Source: VRUE01 sp963762205
GTDB taxonomy: Bacteria; Actinomycetota; Thermoleophilia; Solirubrobacterales; 70-9
Direction of reading: 5' to 3'
Assembly (NCBI GenBank): GCA_963762205.1
Contig: CAVXJZ010000005.1
Coordinates: 124,001 to 188,000 of the forward strand
DNA length: 64,000 bases
Below, piece by piece: positions 35,818 through 44,266 of the stretch. Each line of letters starts with the position of its first letter. The stretch's first letter is position 1. A program made the translations under genes and the position numbers. Under the pieces are notes generated by a model. That model searched no databases and had not been told where the DNA came from. It saw only the letters and a program-made list of their open reading frames with translations.

Positions 35818-36639
35818 ATGGGCGAGTTCGGCTACGACGGGTACCGGATCCGGTACGACACCTACGGCGAAGGCGACCGGGTCGTGATCCTCGCCCACGG
35901 CCTGCTGCTGAACCGCGGGATGTTCTCGCGACTGGGGCCGGCGCTGGCGGAGCGCGGCCACAGGGCGATCTGCGTCGATCTGCTCGGGCACGGGCGCTCC
36001 GATCGCCCCGAGGACCTGCGCCTCTACTCGATGCCCCGCTTCGCCCGCCAGGTCTCGAAGCTGATCGACCACCTGGAGCTCGACTCGGCGGTCGTCGGCG
36101 GCACGTCGCTGGGCGCCAACATCGCCCTCGAGCTGGCGACCAGGGAGCCACGGCGCGTAAGGGGGCTGTTCATCGAGATGCCGGTGCTCGACAACGCGCT
36201 CTCGGGCGTCGCCGCATTCTTCACGCCGATCATGCTCGGCCTGCGATTCGGCCGGCCGGCCTTCGAGGTCGCCTCGCGCGTGACCGGCGCGATCCCCCGC
36301 ACCAACCACCTGATCGACATGGGGCTGGACGTCATCCGCCAGCGCCCGAAGCCGTCGCTGGCCGTGCTCGAGGGCCTGCTGCTCGGGGAGACCGCGCCCC
36401 ACCGCGAGGAGCGGCGGACGATCTCGCAGCCGACGCTGATCGTCGGCCACACCCGCGACCCCGTCCACCCCTTCAGCGACTCCGGGATGCTCGCCGAGGA
36501 GCTCGACAACGCGACCCTGGTCGAGGCCAACTCGATCCTCGAGTGGCGGCTGACCCCGAGGCGGCTCGACGACGAGCTGGCGCAGTTCCTCGATCGCGTC
36601 TGGGAGACGGACGCGGAGCTGGACCCGGCGCTCACCTAG
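35818..36639 (+). CDS. Alpha/beta hydrolase-fold protein
   Basis: A 273-residue protein of the alpha/beta hydrolase fold. ILAHGLLLNRGMFS forms the oxyanion region, GGTSLGAN (GxSxG) carries the nucleophile Ser, and VGHTRDPVHPF may supply the acid. Where the catalytic His normally stands the sequence reads ANSILEWRLTPRRL with no His, so a standard triad is not visible. I recall similar endings in other actinobacterial hydrolases but cannot verify this. Substrate unknown. It converges with ileS, 12 bases apart. Confidence 0.75.
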   Translation: MGEFGYDGYRIRYDTYGEGDRVVILAHGLLLNRGMFSRLGPALAERGHRAICVDLLGHGRSDRPEDLRLYSMPRFARQVSKLIDHLELDSAVVGGTSLGANIALELATREPRRVRGLFIEMPVLDNALSGVAAFFTPIMLGLRFGRPAFEVASRVTGAIPRTNHLIDMGLDVIRQRPKPSLAVLEGLLLGETAPHREERRTISQPTLIVGHTRDPVHPFSDSGMLAEELDNATLVEANSILEWRLTPRRLDDELAQFLDRVWETDAELDPALT

Positions 36640-36651
36640 GCGGGCCGAACG

Positions 36652-39600
36652 CTAGGCGCGGCTGACGCCGATGCTCAGCTCGCGGCCGTCGATCGTCGCC
36701 GCAGCGCCGTCGCCGCCGTCGTAGGCGACGGAGGTGGCCAGCACCTCGCCGGCGAGGTAGGGCTCGTGCTCGCGGGCGGCGTCGAGCAGGTCGGCGTCGC
36801 CGCCGAGCCTGAGCTCGATCCGGTCCGTGATCTCCAGCCCGGCCGCCTTGCGGGCGTTCTGGACGGCGTGGACGATCTCGCGGGCGAGGCCCTCGCGGAG
36901 CAGCTCGTCGTCGAGCTCGAGCTGGAGGGCGACGGCATGGCCGGCTTCCGCCTCGACCTCGTAGCCGTCCAGCGGCTGCAACGCGAGGGTCAGCTCGTCG
37001 GGCCCGAGCGCGTGCTCGTCGCCGTCGACGCTGATGCCGACCTCGCCGCCCTCGCCGACCACCGCGGCGACGTGAACCGGGTCGAGCGCCTCCACCGCCG
37101 CGGCTACCTGGGGCATGCGCTTGCCGAAGCGGGGCCCGAGGGCGCGGTAGTTCGGCTTGACCGCGTAGCTGATCAGCTCGGCCTCGTCGCTGACGAAGTC
37201 GAGCTCCTTGACGTTGAGCTCGGCGGTCACCAGTCGGGCGCTGGCCTCGATAGCGGCCCGCTCGGCGTCGTTGGCGACGATCACCGCGCGGCGCAGCGGC
37301 TGGCGCACCTTCGCCTTCGCCTGGGCGCGCGCCGCCCGGCCCAGCTCGACCGTGCGGCGGACCGCCGCCATCGCGGACTCCAGCGCCGGGTCGGAGAGCC
37401 CCTCGTCGGGCTCGGGGAAGTCGCGAAGGTGGACCGAGTCCGGCAGGTCGCCGAGCTCCTCGCCCGCGCCGCCCGCCAGGTTGAGGTGGATCTCGTCGGC
37501 GAGGAAGGGGACGAACGGCGCCAGCAGGGCGGCGGTCTCCAGAAGGCAGTGGCGCAGGGTCGCGAATGCGGCACGATCGCCGTCCCAGAAGCGGCGGCGG
37601 GAGAGCCGCACGTACCAGTTCGAGAGCTCCTCGACGAACTCGGCGATCGCCTGCCCGGCGGCGGTGCAGTCGAAGGCGTCCATCCGCTCTCGCACAGTCG
37701 CCACCGTCCCCTGCAGCCTCGACAGGACCCACCGATCGAGGTCGTCGTTCGCGGCCGCCGAACCTTGGAGGTCCTGAGGACTGAGCCCCTCGGCATTCGC
37801 GTAGAGGACCCAGAAGGAGTAGGTGTTCCAGAGGGTGAGGAGGAACTGGCGCACCGACTCGCCGACGGTGTCGACCGAAAAGCGGTAGCCCGACCAGGGC
37901 TGCTGGGCGGTCAGGTAGTACCAGCGGAAGGCGTCGGCGCCGTGGGCGGAGATCACGTCCCAGGGCTCGACCACGTTGCCCCTGCTCTTCGACATCTTCT
38001 GGCCCTCGGGGTCGAGGATCAGCCCGAGGCAGACGCAGTTGCGGTAGCTGGAGGTGTCGAAGAGCAGGGTCGACTCGGCGAGCAGCGTGTAGAACCAGCC
38101 GCGGGTCTGGTCGATCGCCTCGCAGATGAAGTCGGCCGGGAAGCGCTCCTCGAACTGGTCCTCGTTCTCGAACGGGTAGTGGAACTGGGCGAAGGGCATC
38201 GCGCCGCTGTCGTACCAGGTGTCGATCACCGACTCGACCCGGCGCATGGCGCCCCCGCACTCCTCGCAGTCGAGCACGACCTCGTCGATGTAGGGGCGGT
38301 GCAGGTCCTCGGGGACCTCGCCGCGGGCGCGCTCGCGCAGCTCGGCGACGGAGCCGGCGCAGAAGCGACCGTCGCAGTCGTCTCCCTCGCACTCCCAGAT
38401 CGGCAGCGGCGTCCCCCAATAGCGGTCGCGGGAGAGCGCCCAGTCGACGTTGTTCTCGAGCCATTTCCCGAAGCGGCCGTGCTTGATGTGCTCGGGGTGC
38501 CAGCCGATCTCCTCGTTGTTGGCGAGCAGCTCCTCGCGGGCCTGGGAGGTGGCCACGTACCAGCTCGACTTGGCGTAGTAGAGGAGCGGCGTGCCGCAGC
38601 GCCAGCAGTGCGGATAGGCGTGCTCGTAGGTCTCCTCGCCGAAGAGGAGGCCGCGCCTGCCGAGGTCGGCGATCAGCTCGGCGGTGACGTCGGGGTCCTT
38701 GACGAAGCGGCCCTCGAAGCCGGCGACGCGGCCGTCGAAGGTGCCGTCGGGCCGGACCGGGTTGTAGAGGCTGCCGTGGTCGGTCGGGTCGAAGATGCCG
38801 TTCTCGGCGGCGACCGCGTAGTCGTCCTCGCCGAACGCGGGGGCGATGTGGACCAGGCCGGTGCCGTCCTCGGTGGTGACGAAGTCGCCGGCGATCACCG
38901 GGTACCCACCCGGCTCACGGTCGCCGAGCGCGAAAATCGGCCCGGCGTAGCGGCGGCCGACGAGGTCGGCGCCGAGCATGCGGTCGACGATCTCCACCTC
39001 CTCGCCCAGCACGCGCTCGACCAGCGCCTCGGCGAGGATCAGGATCTCGTCCCCCACCCGCGCCTTTGCGTAGGTCACCCCGGGCGCAACCGCGACCGCC
39101 TCGTTGCCCGGCAACGTCCACGGAGTGGTCGTCCAAATCAGGAGATATTCCGCTGCCTCCTCTGCTCCCGCTCGGGCAGAGGAATCAGATATGGATCTGC
39201 CCTCGCTCCCGCGTCCGGGGGCAGCGGGTGGGAGCAGCGGAAGTCTGAGGTACACGGACGGGTCCTGGACGTCCTTGTAGCCGAGGGCGACCTCGTGCGA
39301 GGAGAGGGCGGTGCCGCAGCGTGGGCAGTAGGGGACGACCTTGTGGCCCTCGTAGAGCCGCTCGGAGTCCCAGAGCCGGCGCAGCGACCACCAGACCGAC
39401 TCGATGTAGTCGTCGTCGAGGGTGACGTAGGGGTCGTCGAGGTCGATCCAGAAGCCGATCCGCTCGGTCAGCCGGTTCCACTCCTCGACGTACTCGAAGA
39501 CCGACCGGCGGCACTCGGCGTTGAACCTGTCGATCCCGTGCTCCTCGATCTCGTGCTTGGAGGAGATCCCGAGCTTTTTTTCGACCTCGATCTCGACCGG

Positions 39601-39876
39601 CAGCCCGTGGCAGTCCCAGCCGGCCTTGCGCGGCACGCGGTAGCCGCACATCGTGCGGTAGCGCGGGTAGACGTCCTTGAAGACGCGGGAGAGGACGTGG
39701 TGGGAGCCAGGGCGGCCGTTGGCGGTCGGCGGGCCCTCGTAGAAGCTCCAGACCGGGGCGCCCTCACGGGCGGCGAGCGAGCGGGCGAACACGTCGCGCT
39801 CGCGCCAGCGCTCGAGGATCCGCTCCTCGAGCTCGGGAAATGACTGCTTGGTGTCCACCGTTCGAAAGCCCGCCAT
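36652..39876 (-). CDS. ileS: Isoleucyl-tRNA synthetase
   Basis: A 1074-residue class I synthetase that charges tRNA-Ile. N-terminal signature PPTANGRPGSHHVLSR in the HIGH position, AGWDCHGLPVEIEVEKKLG, editing domain with WTTTPWTLPGNEA, a second Cys set (CWRCGTPLLYYAKSSWYV), KMSKSRGN and an anticodon-binding C-terminal domain. It belongs to the longer eukaryote-like (IleS2) group. Between YLRLPL and YLLIWTTTPW sits an unusual insertion of about 27 residues (GRGSEGRSISDSSARAG), encoded by nested palindromes at 39150-39240. ATG 39876. Confidence 0.96.
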   Translation of the reverse strand: MAGFRTVDTKQSFPELEERILERWRERDVFARSLAAREGAPVWSFYEGPPTANGRPGSHHVLSRVFKDVYPRYRTMCGYRVPRKAGWDCHGLPVEIEVEKKLGISSKHEIEEHGIDRFNAECRRSVFEYVEEWNRLTERIGFWIDLDDPYVTLDDDYIESVWWSLRRLWDSERLYEGHKVVPYCPRCGTALSSHEVALGYKDVQDPSVYLRLPLLPPAAPGRGSEGRSISDSSARAGAEEAAEYLLIWTTTPWTLPGNEAVAVAPGVTYAKARVGDEILILAEALVERVLGEEVEIVDRMLGADLVGRRYAGPIFALGDREPGGYPVIAGDFVTTEDGTGLVHIAPAFGEDDYAVAAENGIFDPTDHGSLYNPVRPDGTFDGRVAGFEGRFVKDPDVTAELIADLGRRGLLFGEETYEHAYPHCWRCGTPLLYYAKSSWYVATSQAREELLANNEEIGWHPEHIKHGRFGKWLENNVDWALSRDRYWGTPLPIWECEGDDCDGRFCAGSVAELRERARGEVPEDLHRPYIDEVVLDCEECGGAMRRVESVIDTWYDSGAMPFAQFHYPFENEDQFEERFPADFICEAIDQTRGWFYTLLAESTLLFDTSSYRNCVCLGLILDPEGQKMSKSRGNVVEPWDVISAHGADAFRWYYLTAQQPWSGYRFSVDTVGESVRQFLLTLWNTYSFWVLYANAEGLSPQDLQGSAAANDDLDRWVLSRLQGTVATVRERMDAFDCTAAGQAIAEFVEELSNWYVRLSRRRFWDGDRAAFATLRHCLLETAALLAPFVPFLADEIHLNLAGGAGEELGDLPDSVHLRDFPEPDEGLSDPALESAMAAVRRTVELGRAARAQAKAKVRQPLRRAVIVANDAERAAIEASARLVTAELNVKELDFVSDEAELISYAVKPNYRALGPRFGKRMPQVAAAVEALDPVHVAAVVGEGGEVGISVDGDEHALGPDELTLALQPLDGYEVEAEAGHAVALQLELDDELLREGLAREIVHAVQNARKAAGLEITDRIELRLGGDADLLDAAREHEPYLAGEVLATSVAYDGGDGAAATIDGRELSIGVSRA
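39150..39240 (-). repeat. Nested palindromic in-frame insertion in ileS
   Basis: Outer arms CCGCTGC (39150-39156) and GCAGCGG (39221-39227, repeated 39234-39240); inner arms CCTCTGC/GCAGAGG (39159-39165, 39176-39182), GGGCAGA/TCTGCCC (39174-39180, 39196-39202) and CAGAT/ATCTG (39186-39190, 39195-39199). It encodes about 30 residues with no counterpart in ordinary IleS. Confidence 0.5.
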
Positions 39877-39914
39877 GCGCGTGAGCAGGCGATTCTAGGT
39901 CCCGGCGGGCTCGA

Positions 39915-40328
39915 TCATGCGCCGACGGCGAGGCCGGCTCGTTCCGCCGCCCCCCGAAGCTCGGCGTCCCAGCTGATCATGGCGACGTCATCGTGCAGTT
40001 CGAGCGCGGTCGCCAGGTGAACCGAGTCGTATCCACGTAGCCCGAGCGCCTCCGCCTGCTCACCGGCGTGGCGCGCGAGGCGCTCGTCGACGTCGACCCA
40101 GATCAGCTCACTCGCACGCGCGTCGAAATCCGCCAGCGCCAGCGAGTATTGGGACGCGGTGAGCCTCCTCGCGCGGCGGGCGGCCGCGAGGGCTGCTCGC
40201 CCCTCGGCGTAGGTCATCACACCGGATGCGACCGGGTCGCCGCCTTTCCAGAGCTCCGCGACGACGTCCGAGCCGTCCTCTTCCACCACGAGCTTGACCA
40301 GCGCCGACGTGTCGAAGTAGAGGATCAG
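39915..40328 (-). CDS. VapC-like PIN-domain toxin, noncanonical CTG start
   Basis: A 137-residue putative ribonuclease. Acidic residues sit at the PIN positions: YFDTSALVK (first Asp), YAEGRAAL, GYDSVHLATAL and SWDAEL. The first Asp is upstream of the first standard start (GTG 40289), so translation must begin earlier; CTG at 40328 overlaps the antitoxin stop as CTGA and gives the normal PIN length. Coupled translation from the antitoxin would explain the weak start. Known VapC toxins cut tRNA or rRNA; the target here is unknown. Confidence 0.75.
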   Translation of the reverse strand: MILYFDTSALVKLVVEEDGSDVVAELWKGGDPVASGVMTYAEGRAALAAARRARRLTASQYSLALADFDARASELIWVDVDERLARHAGEQAEALGLRGYDSVHLATALELHDDVAMISWDAELRGAAERAGLAVGA

Positions 40329-40597
40329 CGGCGCTGCTCCCGGACCAGATCGGAGACCGAGCCCGAGCCCTTCACACGCGGGACATGAGAGGCGCGCGGT
40401 TTCGAGGGCCTGCGGACGAGGCCCCGACGTTCGAGGTCCGCCAGCGGCTCCTCGCCGCCGATGCCGATCAGCCGCGCGATCGGCTTCCCGCGCCGGGTGA
40501 CGACGACGTCCTTCCCGCCCTCGACGCGCTCCAGGTACTCGCTGAGCCTGTTGTGCAGCTCCCGGACGCCCACCTCGTTCTTCGAATGTAGCGTCAT
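40325..40597 (-). CDS. Phd/YefM-family (VapB-like) antitoxin
   Basis: A 90-residue protein with the prevent-host-death fold: VGVRELHNRLSEYLERVEGG and DVVVTRRGKPIARLIGI, followed by a disordered basic tail that would wrap the PIN toxin. ATG 40597. Its stop overlaps the toxin start. The short region upstream has a palindrome typical of autoregulated antitoxin operators. Confidence 0.85.
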   Translation of the reverse strand: MTLHSKNEVGVRELHNRLSEYLERVEGGKDVVVTRRGKPIARLIGIGGEEPLADLERRGLVRRPSKPRASHVPRVKGSGSVSDLVREQRR

Positions 40598-40618
40598 AGA
40601 GCGTATATTGTAGCTACA
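40584..40618 (-). promoter_or_regulatory. Toxin-antitoxin promoter/operator, probably leaderless
   Basis: TACAAT (40612-40607 on the minus strand) is a good -10 only 9 bases before the ATG, so the mRNA would have almost no leader. TGTAGCTACA (40609-40618) is a perfect palindrome over the -10, and TGTAGC recurs at 40587-40592 across the start codon, a likely autoregulatory operator pair. Confidence 0.55.
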
Positions 40619-40661
40619 TCCCTCTCTGCGCGGCCGCCTGACGACGTTTAGGGTGCCTGCA

Positions 40662-41537
40662 ATGTCGGCCTACGACCTGAACGGGAAGGTGGCGCTGGTG
40701 ACCGGCGCGGCGCGGGGGATCGGTTTCGAGACCGCGCGGCAGATCCACATGCGCGGCGGCTCGGTCGCCGTCCTCGACCTCGACCCGGGACAGACGCGGG
40801 AGGCGGCGGAGCGGATCGGCGAGCGGGCGATCGGGATCGGCGCCGACGTCACCGACCACGGCGCGATGATGGCCGCCGTCGCCGAGACGGTGGAGCGCTT
40901 CGGCGGCCTCGACGTCGCCGTCGCCAACGCCGGCATCGCGCAGTCGCAGCTCGCCACCGTGCGGGGAATCGGCACCGAGGAGTGGGAGCGGGTCTTCGAG
41001 GTCGACATGCTCGGCGTCTGGCGCACGGTGCGCGCGGTCCTGCCGCAGGTCGTCGAGCGCCGGGGCCACATCGTCCTCACCGGCTCCGTCTACTCCTTCT
41101 TCAACGGGATCTTCAACAGCCCCTACGCGGTCGCCAAGGCCGGCGTCGAGTCGCTGGGGCGCAGCCTGCGGGCGGAGCTGGCGCCGCTGGGGGCGAGCGC
41201 GGGCGTCGCCTACTGGGGCTGGGTCGACACGCGCATGGTCCAGGACAGCATGGCCCGCCCCCACTCCGAGCGCATCCAGGAGGGCACGCCGGCCTGGCTG
41301 CTGAAGCGGATCACACCCGACGAGGCGGGCGCGGCGACGGTGCGCGGCATCGAAGCAAGGGCGCCGCGGATCTTCGCCCCGAGGTGGTGGCGCTACGTCT
41401 CGGCGCTGAGGGGCATAGTCAACCCGCTGATCGACCGGCGCCTCGAACGGGACCCCAAATTCCTCGAGACCGTGCGCGCGATCGAGGCGGAGGCCGACGC
41501 GGAGGGCGCGGCGGCGGCATCGGCGGCGGCGGGCTAG
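40662..41537 (+). CDS. SDR oxidoreductase, tandem copy 1
   Basis: A 291-residue classical SDR. VALVTGAARGIGFETA binds the cofactor, Asp in VLDLDPG suggests NAD, VANAGIA is the NAG motif, and the active site is TGSVYSFF plus SPYAVAKAG (Tyr/Lys). The C-terminal part (PRIFAPRWWRYVSALRGIVNP) resembles SDRs acting on lipophilic alcohols. ATG 40662 at the SDR fold start. The next gene is a close paralog of exactly equal length beginning 5 bases later. Substrate unknown. Confidence 0.88.
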   Translation: MSAYDLNGKVALVTGAARGIGFETARQIHMRGGSVAVLDLDPGQTREAAERIGERAIGIGADVTDHGAMMAAVAETVERFGGLDVAVANAGIAQSQLATVRGIGTEEWERVFEVDMLGVWRTVRAVLPQVVERRGHIVLTGSVYSFFNGIFNSPYAVAKAGVESLGRSLRAELAPLGASAGVAYWGWVDTRMVQDSMARPHSERIQEGTPAWLLKRITPDEAGAATVRGIEARAPRIFAPRWWRYVSALRGIVNPLIDRRLERDPKFLETVRAIEAEADAEGAAAASAAAG

Positions 41538-41542
41538 CGCCG

Positions 41543-42418
41543 ATGCCCGCCTACGACCTCAACGGCAAGATCGCCCTGGTCACCGGCGCCGCGCGCGGGA
41601 TCGGCTTCGAGACCGTCCGCCAGCTCCACATGCGCGGTGCCTCCGTGGCGCTGCTCGACCTCGACCCCGTGGCCAGCCGCGAGGCGGCCGAGCGGGTCGG
41701 CGAGCGGACTCTCGGGATCGGCGCCGACGTCACCGACTCGGGCGCGATGCTCGCCGCGGTCGCGGAGACCGTCGAGCGCTTCGGCGGCCTCGACGTGGCG
41801 GTCGCCAACGCCGGCATCGCGCCGCCGACCGTGACGACCACCCGGGCGATGCCCCCCGAGGAGTGGGAGAAGGTCGTCGACATCAATCTGATGGGCACCT
41901 GGCACACGGTCCGCGCCGCGCTGCCTCAGGTCTCCGAGCGACAGGGCCAGCTCGTCCTGACCGGGTCGATCCTCTCCTACGCCAACGGCTTCCTCGGCAG
42001 CCCCTACGCGGTCTCCAAGGCCGCCGTGGAGGCTTTCGGCCGCTCGCTGCGGACCGAGCTGGCGCCCTTCGGGGCGAGCGCCACCGTCGCCTACTACGGC
42101 TGGGTCGACACCGAGCTGGTCAAGGGCTCGCTCGACCGCCAGGAGGCGGGACGATGGCTCGAGGAAACCCAGCCGCGCTTCATGCTCAGGCGGATCACGC
42201 CCGAGGAGGCGGCGGCGGGGCTCGTGCGCGGGATCGAGCAGCGGGCGCCGCGGGTCTTCGTGCCGCGCTTCCCGTGGCGCGCCTTCTCGGCCCTGCGCGG
42301 CCTGGTCAACCCGCTCTTCGATCGCCGCAGCGAGACCCACCCGGCCTACGCCAAGGTCGTGCGCGAGGCCGAGGCCGAGGCGGCAGCACGCGGTTCGGGC
42401 GACGCCGGCCGTTCGTGA
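41543..42418 (+). CDS. SDR oxidoreductase, tandem copy 2
   Basis: A 291-residue paralog of the preceding SDR, with the same motifs (IALVTGAARGIGFET, VANAGIA, TGSILSYA, SPYAVSKAA) and the same C-terminal PRVFVPRFPWRAFSALRGLVNP. The N-terminal 15 residues are almost identical in both. Divergence in the middle and around the substrate region suggests different substrates. ATG 41543. Its stop overlaps the GTG of the next gene. Confidence 0.88.
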   Translation: MPAYDLNGKIALVTGAARGIGFETVRQLHMRGASVALLDLDPVASREAAERVGERTLGIGADVTDSGAMLAAVAETVERFGGLDVAVANAGIAPPTVTTTRAMPPEEWEKVVDINLMGTWHTVRAALPQVSERQGQLVLTGSILSYANGFLGSPYAVSKAAVEAFGRSLRTELAPFGASATVAYYGWVDTELVKGSLDRQEAGRWLEETQPRFMLRRITPEEAAAGLVRGIEQRAPRVFVPRFPWRAFSALRGLVNPLFDRRSETHPAYAKVVREAEAEAAARGSGDAGRS

Positions 42419-42942
42419 CGCAGCCGCCCGCGCGGCGGCGCTGGCTGATCGGGTTGGGAACCAGCACCGTCGCCCTCTGGATCGCGCTGGCGGCGATCGA
42501 GGCGACGATCCCCAGCGGAACCCCGGGGGTGATCGAGTACGAGTTCGTCGGCAGCGCCGAGCGGGCGTCGCGCTTCCTCTCCGAATGGGGGACCGACGGC
42601 CACGACGCCGTCCGCATCTCGCTCTGGGTCGACTTCGCCTTCATGGTCAGCTACGGCGCCTTCTTCACCCTCGCCGGCCTCTCAACCCGGGACTTTGCCC
42701 TGGACAACGGCAGGCGAGCGCTGGCGCGGGCGGGCAGGATCGCCCCGTTCTGCGCAGTCGGAGCCGCGATCTTCGACGCCGGCGAGAACACCTTCCTGCT
42801 GCTCGTCCTCGGCGGCCACGGCGGCAGCGCCGCCCCGGTGCTGGCCACCGTCTGCGCGAGCGTCAAGTGGGCGCTGGTCGCGATCGCCGTCGCCTACGTG
42901 GTCTGGGGGCTGACAGCTCGACTTTGGACCCGTCGCGGCTGA
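42415..42942 (+). CDS. Membrane protein of unknown function
   Basis: A 175-residue protein with about four transmembrane helices (roughly 12-30, 68-88, 105-125, 138-162). GTG start overlapping the second SDR stop (GTGA), so it belongs to the SDR transcript. DAVRISLWVDFAFMVSYG and IFDAGENTFLLLVLGG are the conserved-looking stretches, with a buried Asp and Glu. No family recognised; a role in handling a lipophilic SDR substrate is only a guess. Confidence 0.6.
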   Translation: MTQPPARRRWLIGLGTSTVALWIALAAIEATIPSGTPGVIEYEFVGSAERASRFLSEWGTDGHDAVRISLWVDFAFMVSYGAFFTLAGLSTRDFALDNGRRALARAGRIAPFCAVGAAIFDAGENTFLLLVLGGHGGSAAPVLATVCASVKWALVAIAVAYVVWGLTARLWTRRG

Positions 42943-43057
42943 TCGAAACGGGTCTCAAGACTGGCTACAGCCGGGCTAAAGCCAAGCACTGTCCGCTCAG
43001 AGCCCAATAGGGCGGGCCGCGCTTCCTTGACACGGCCCCAGGGCAGCTGCGACGCTC

Positions 43058-43597
43058 TTGGTGGATCTTCAAGTGACCAGCGTCCTTCTCAGAACGACGA
43101 CGGTGCGGGCGGGCATCACCCTGGCGGGGGTGGCGATCGTCTTCGCAATGTTGCTCGCGACGACCTCCGCCGAGGCGGCGACCCAGCGGCGCGGCCTACT
43201 CACGATCGAGAAGAAGATCACGCTGACCTTCCCGGCCCCTGGCGCGTATCTCGGCGAACTCAGCTTCGGCAAGCGGAAGTTCGCCAAGAACGCCGAGAAC
43301 GGTGCCGGCCATAAGGCCGGGAAGGCAGCGCAGCGCGCGGCGAAGCGCCTGGCGCAAGGTTTCTGCAACTCCTCAATGCGGAAGACCCCGGTTCAGGTAG
43401 TCCACCTCTCGGACCCGCCGTTCTTGATCGGCGCCAGCAAGCCCACGAGACTCACATACAAAGTGATCGGGCCCGAACCGCCGATCGGTGACCCCGTACG
43501 CGCCAGCCAGAGCGGGGCGGTGCGGAAGTTCTCCGTGCGCGGCTTCAAGTGGGAAGCGCGGTGTCGGCCGGCCAGTGTCTTAAAACTTTACGGCTGA
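43058..43597 (+). CDS. Hypothetical exported protein
   Basis: About 175 residues. The N-terminus has a signal-peptide-like core (AGITLAGVAIVFAMLLATTSAEA). The mature part is basic, with FGKRKFAKNAENGAGHKAGK and two cysteines near FCNSSMRK and EARCRP that could pair. The start is ambiguous: TTG 43058, GTG 43061 or GTG 43073. A TTGACA lies at 43027-43032 but no good -10 is at the right distance. Base composition is a little lower in G+C than its neighbours. Function unknown. Confidence 0.5.
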   Translation: MVDLQVTSVLLRTTTVRAGITLAGVAIVFAMLLATTSAEAATQRRGLLTIEKKITLTFPAPGAYLGELSFGKRKFAKNAENGAGHKAGKAAQRAAKRLAQGFCNSSMRKTPVQVVHLSDPPFLIGASKPTRLTYKVIGPEPPIGDPVRASQSGAVRKFSVRGFKWEARCRPASVLKLYG

Positions 43598-43619
43598 GGC
43601 CTGAGCGGGTCGTTTCGAA

Positions 43620-43665
43620 GCACTCGTAAGTGCGAGGTCCGATGCGGCCCACTTGGGTGAGCCGC
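43620..43665. terminator. Two hairpins between convergent genes
   Basis: GCACT-CGTA-AGTGC (43620-43633) and GCGGC...GCCGC (43644-43665, extended by CAC/GTG around a TTGG loop) lie between the stops of the exported protein and the cupin gene, and could end transcription from either side. Confidence 0.45.
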
Positions 43666-43666
43666 G

Positions 43667-44212
43667 CTAGAGCTCGAACCGAAGCGTTCTTCCCACCAGC
43701 GCCAGCGCCTTGAAGACACCGCCGAGGGGTCCCGTTGCGCGAATCTCTTCCGGATAGCTGACGAAGAGCATCGCCGCGTAGATGGCTGAGCGGGGCTCCT
43801 TCGGCGGCAGCCGCTTGATCTTGCCCTCCTGGATCAGCCGGTTCATGTGGCGAAAGAGCTCCTCGGAGCGCCCAGCCGGTCGAATCCTGGTGATGGTCTT
43901 GGCCGGCTCGTCGCTCACATTTCGAAGCGTGTGCGGCACGCCCGGAGGTACCACCGCCGTGCTACCGGGCGTCCACGTCGTCCACTCGCCGTCCTTGCAG
44001 ACCTCCAGGGACCCCTCGATCACCTCGAAGCTCTCCTCCCAGTTCGGGTGCACGTGGGTGGGAGGGCCCGGCAGCCCGGGATCGAGCCAGTTGATGGACT
44101 CAAAGACCTCGCCCGAGCTGTCCTCGGTGCTCCGGGTGATCTCCCACCGCATGCCCATGCCGGGATGGAAATCAAGCTGACGATCCGCGCCCGCGGGGGC
44201 TTCATCTCCCAT
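43667..44212 (-). CDS. Cupin-domain protein
   Basis: A 181-residue protein with one cupin barrel: THVHPNWEESFEVIEGSLEV is motif 1 (two His and a Glu for metal) and VVPPGVPHTLRN is motif 2 with the third His. The C-terminal 60 residues are helical (ELFRHMNRLIQEGKI) and may form a lid. Such proteins can be enzymes or sensors; substrate and metal are unknown. ATG 44212. The neighbour on the same strand is the FAD/Fe-S enzyme, ending 55 bases upstream. Confidence 0.75.
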   Translation of the reverse strand: MGDEAPAGADRQLDFHPGMGMRWEITRSTEDSSGEVFESINWLDPGLPGPPTHVHPNWEESFEVIEGSLEVCKDGEWTTWTPGSTAVVPPGVPHTLRNVSDEPAKTITRIRPAGRSEELFRHMNRLIQEGKIKRLPPKEPRSAIYAAMLFVSYPEEIRATGPLGGVFKALALVGRTLRFEL

Positions 44213-44266
44213 CTGGTCGCGAAGGCTACCCCTTGACGCGACCGTCCGAGGGATCGGGGTCCAGCG

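Noticed and set aside
36766..39843. A 1025-codon open frame on the plus strand opposite ileS
   Set aside because: It is antisense to a strongly recognised ileS and has only a Val/Gly/Asp/Leu-rich composition expected from reading GC-rich codons backwards; no domains seen.
43027..43032. TTGACA as a -35 for the exported protein gene
   Set aside because: No convincing -10 at the right distance.
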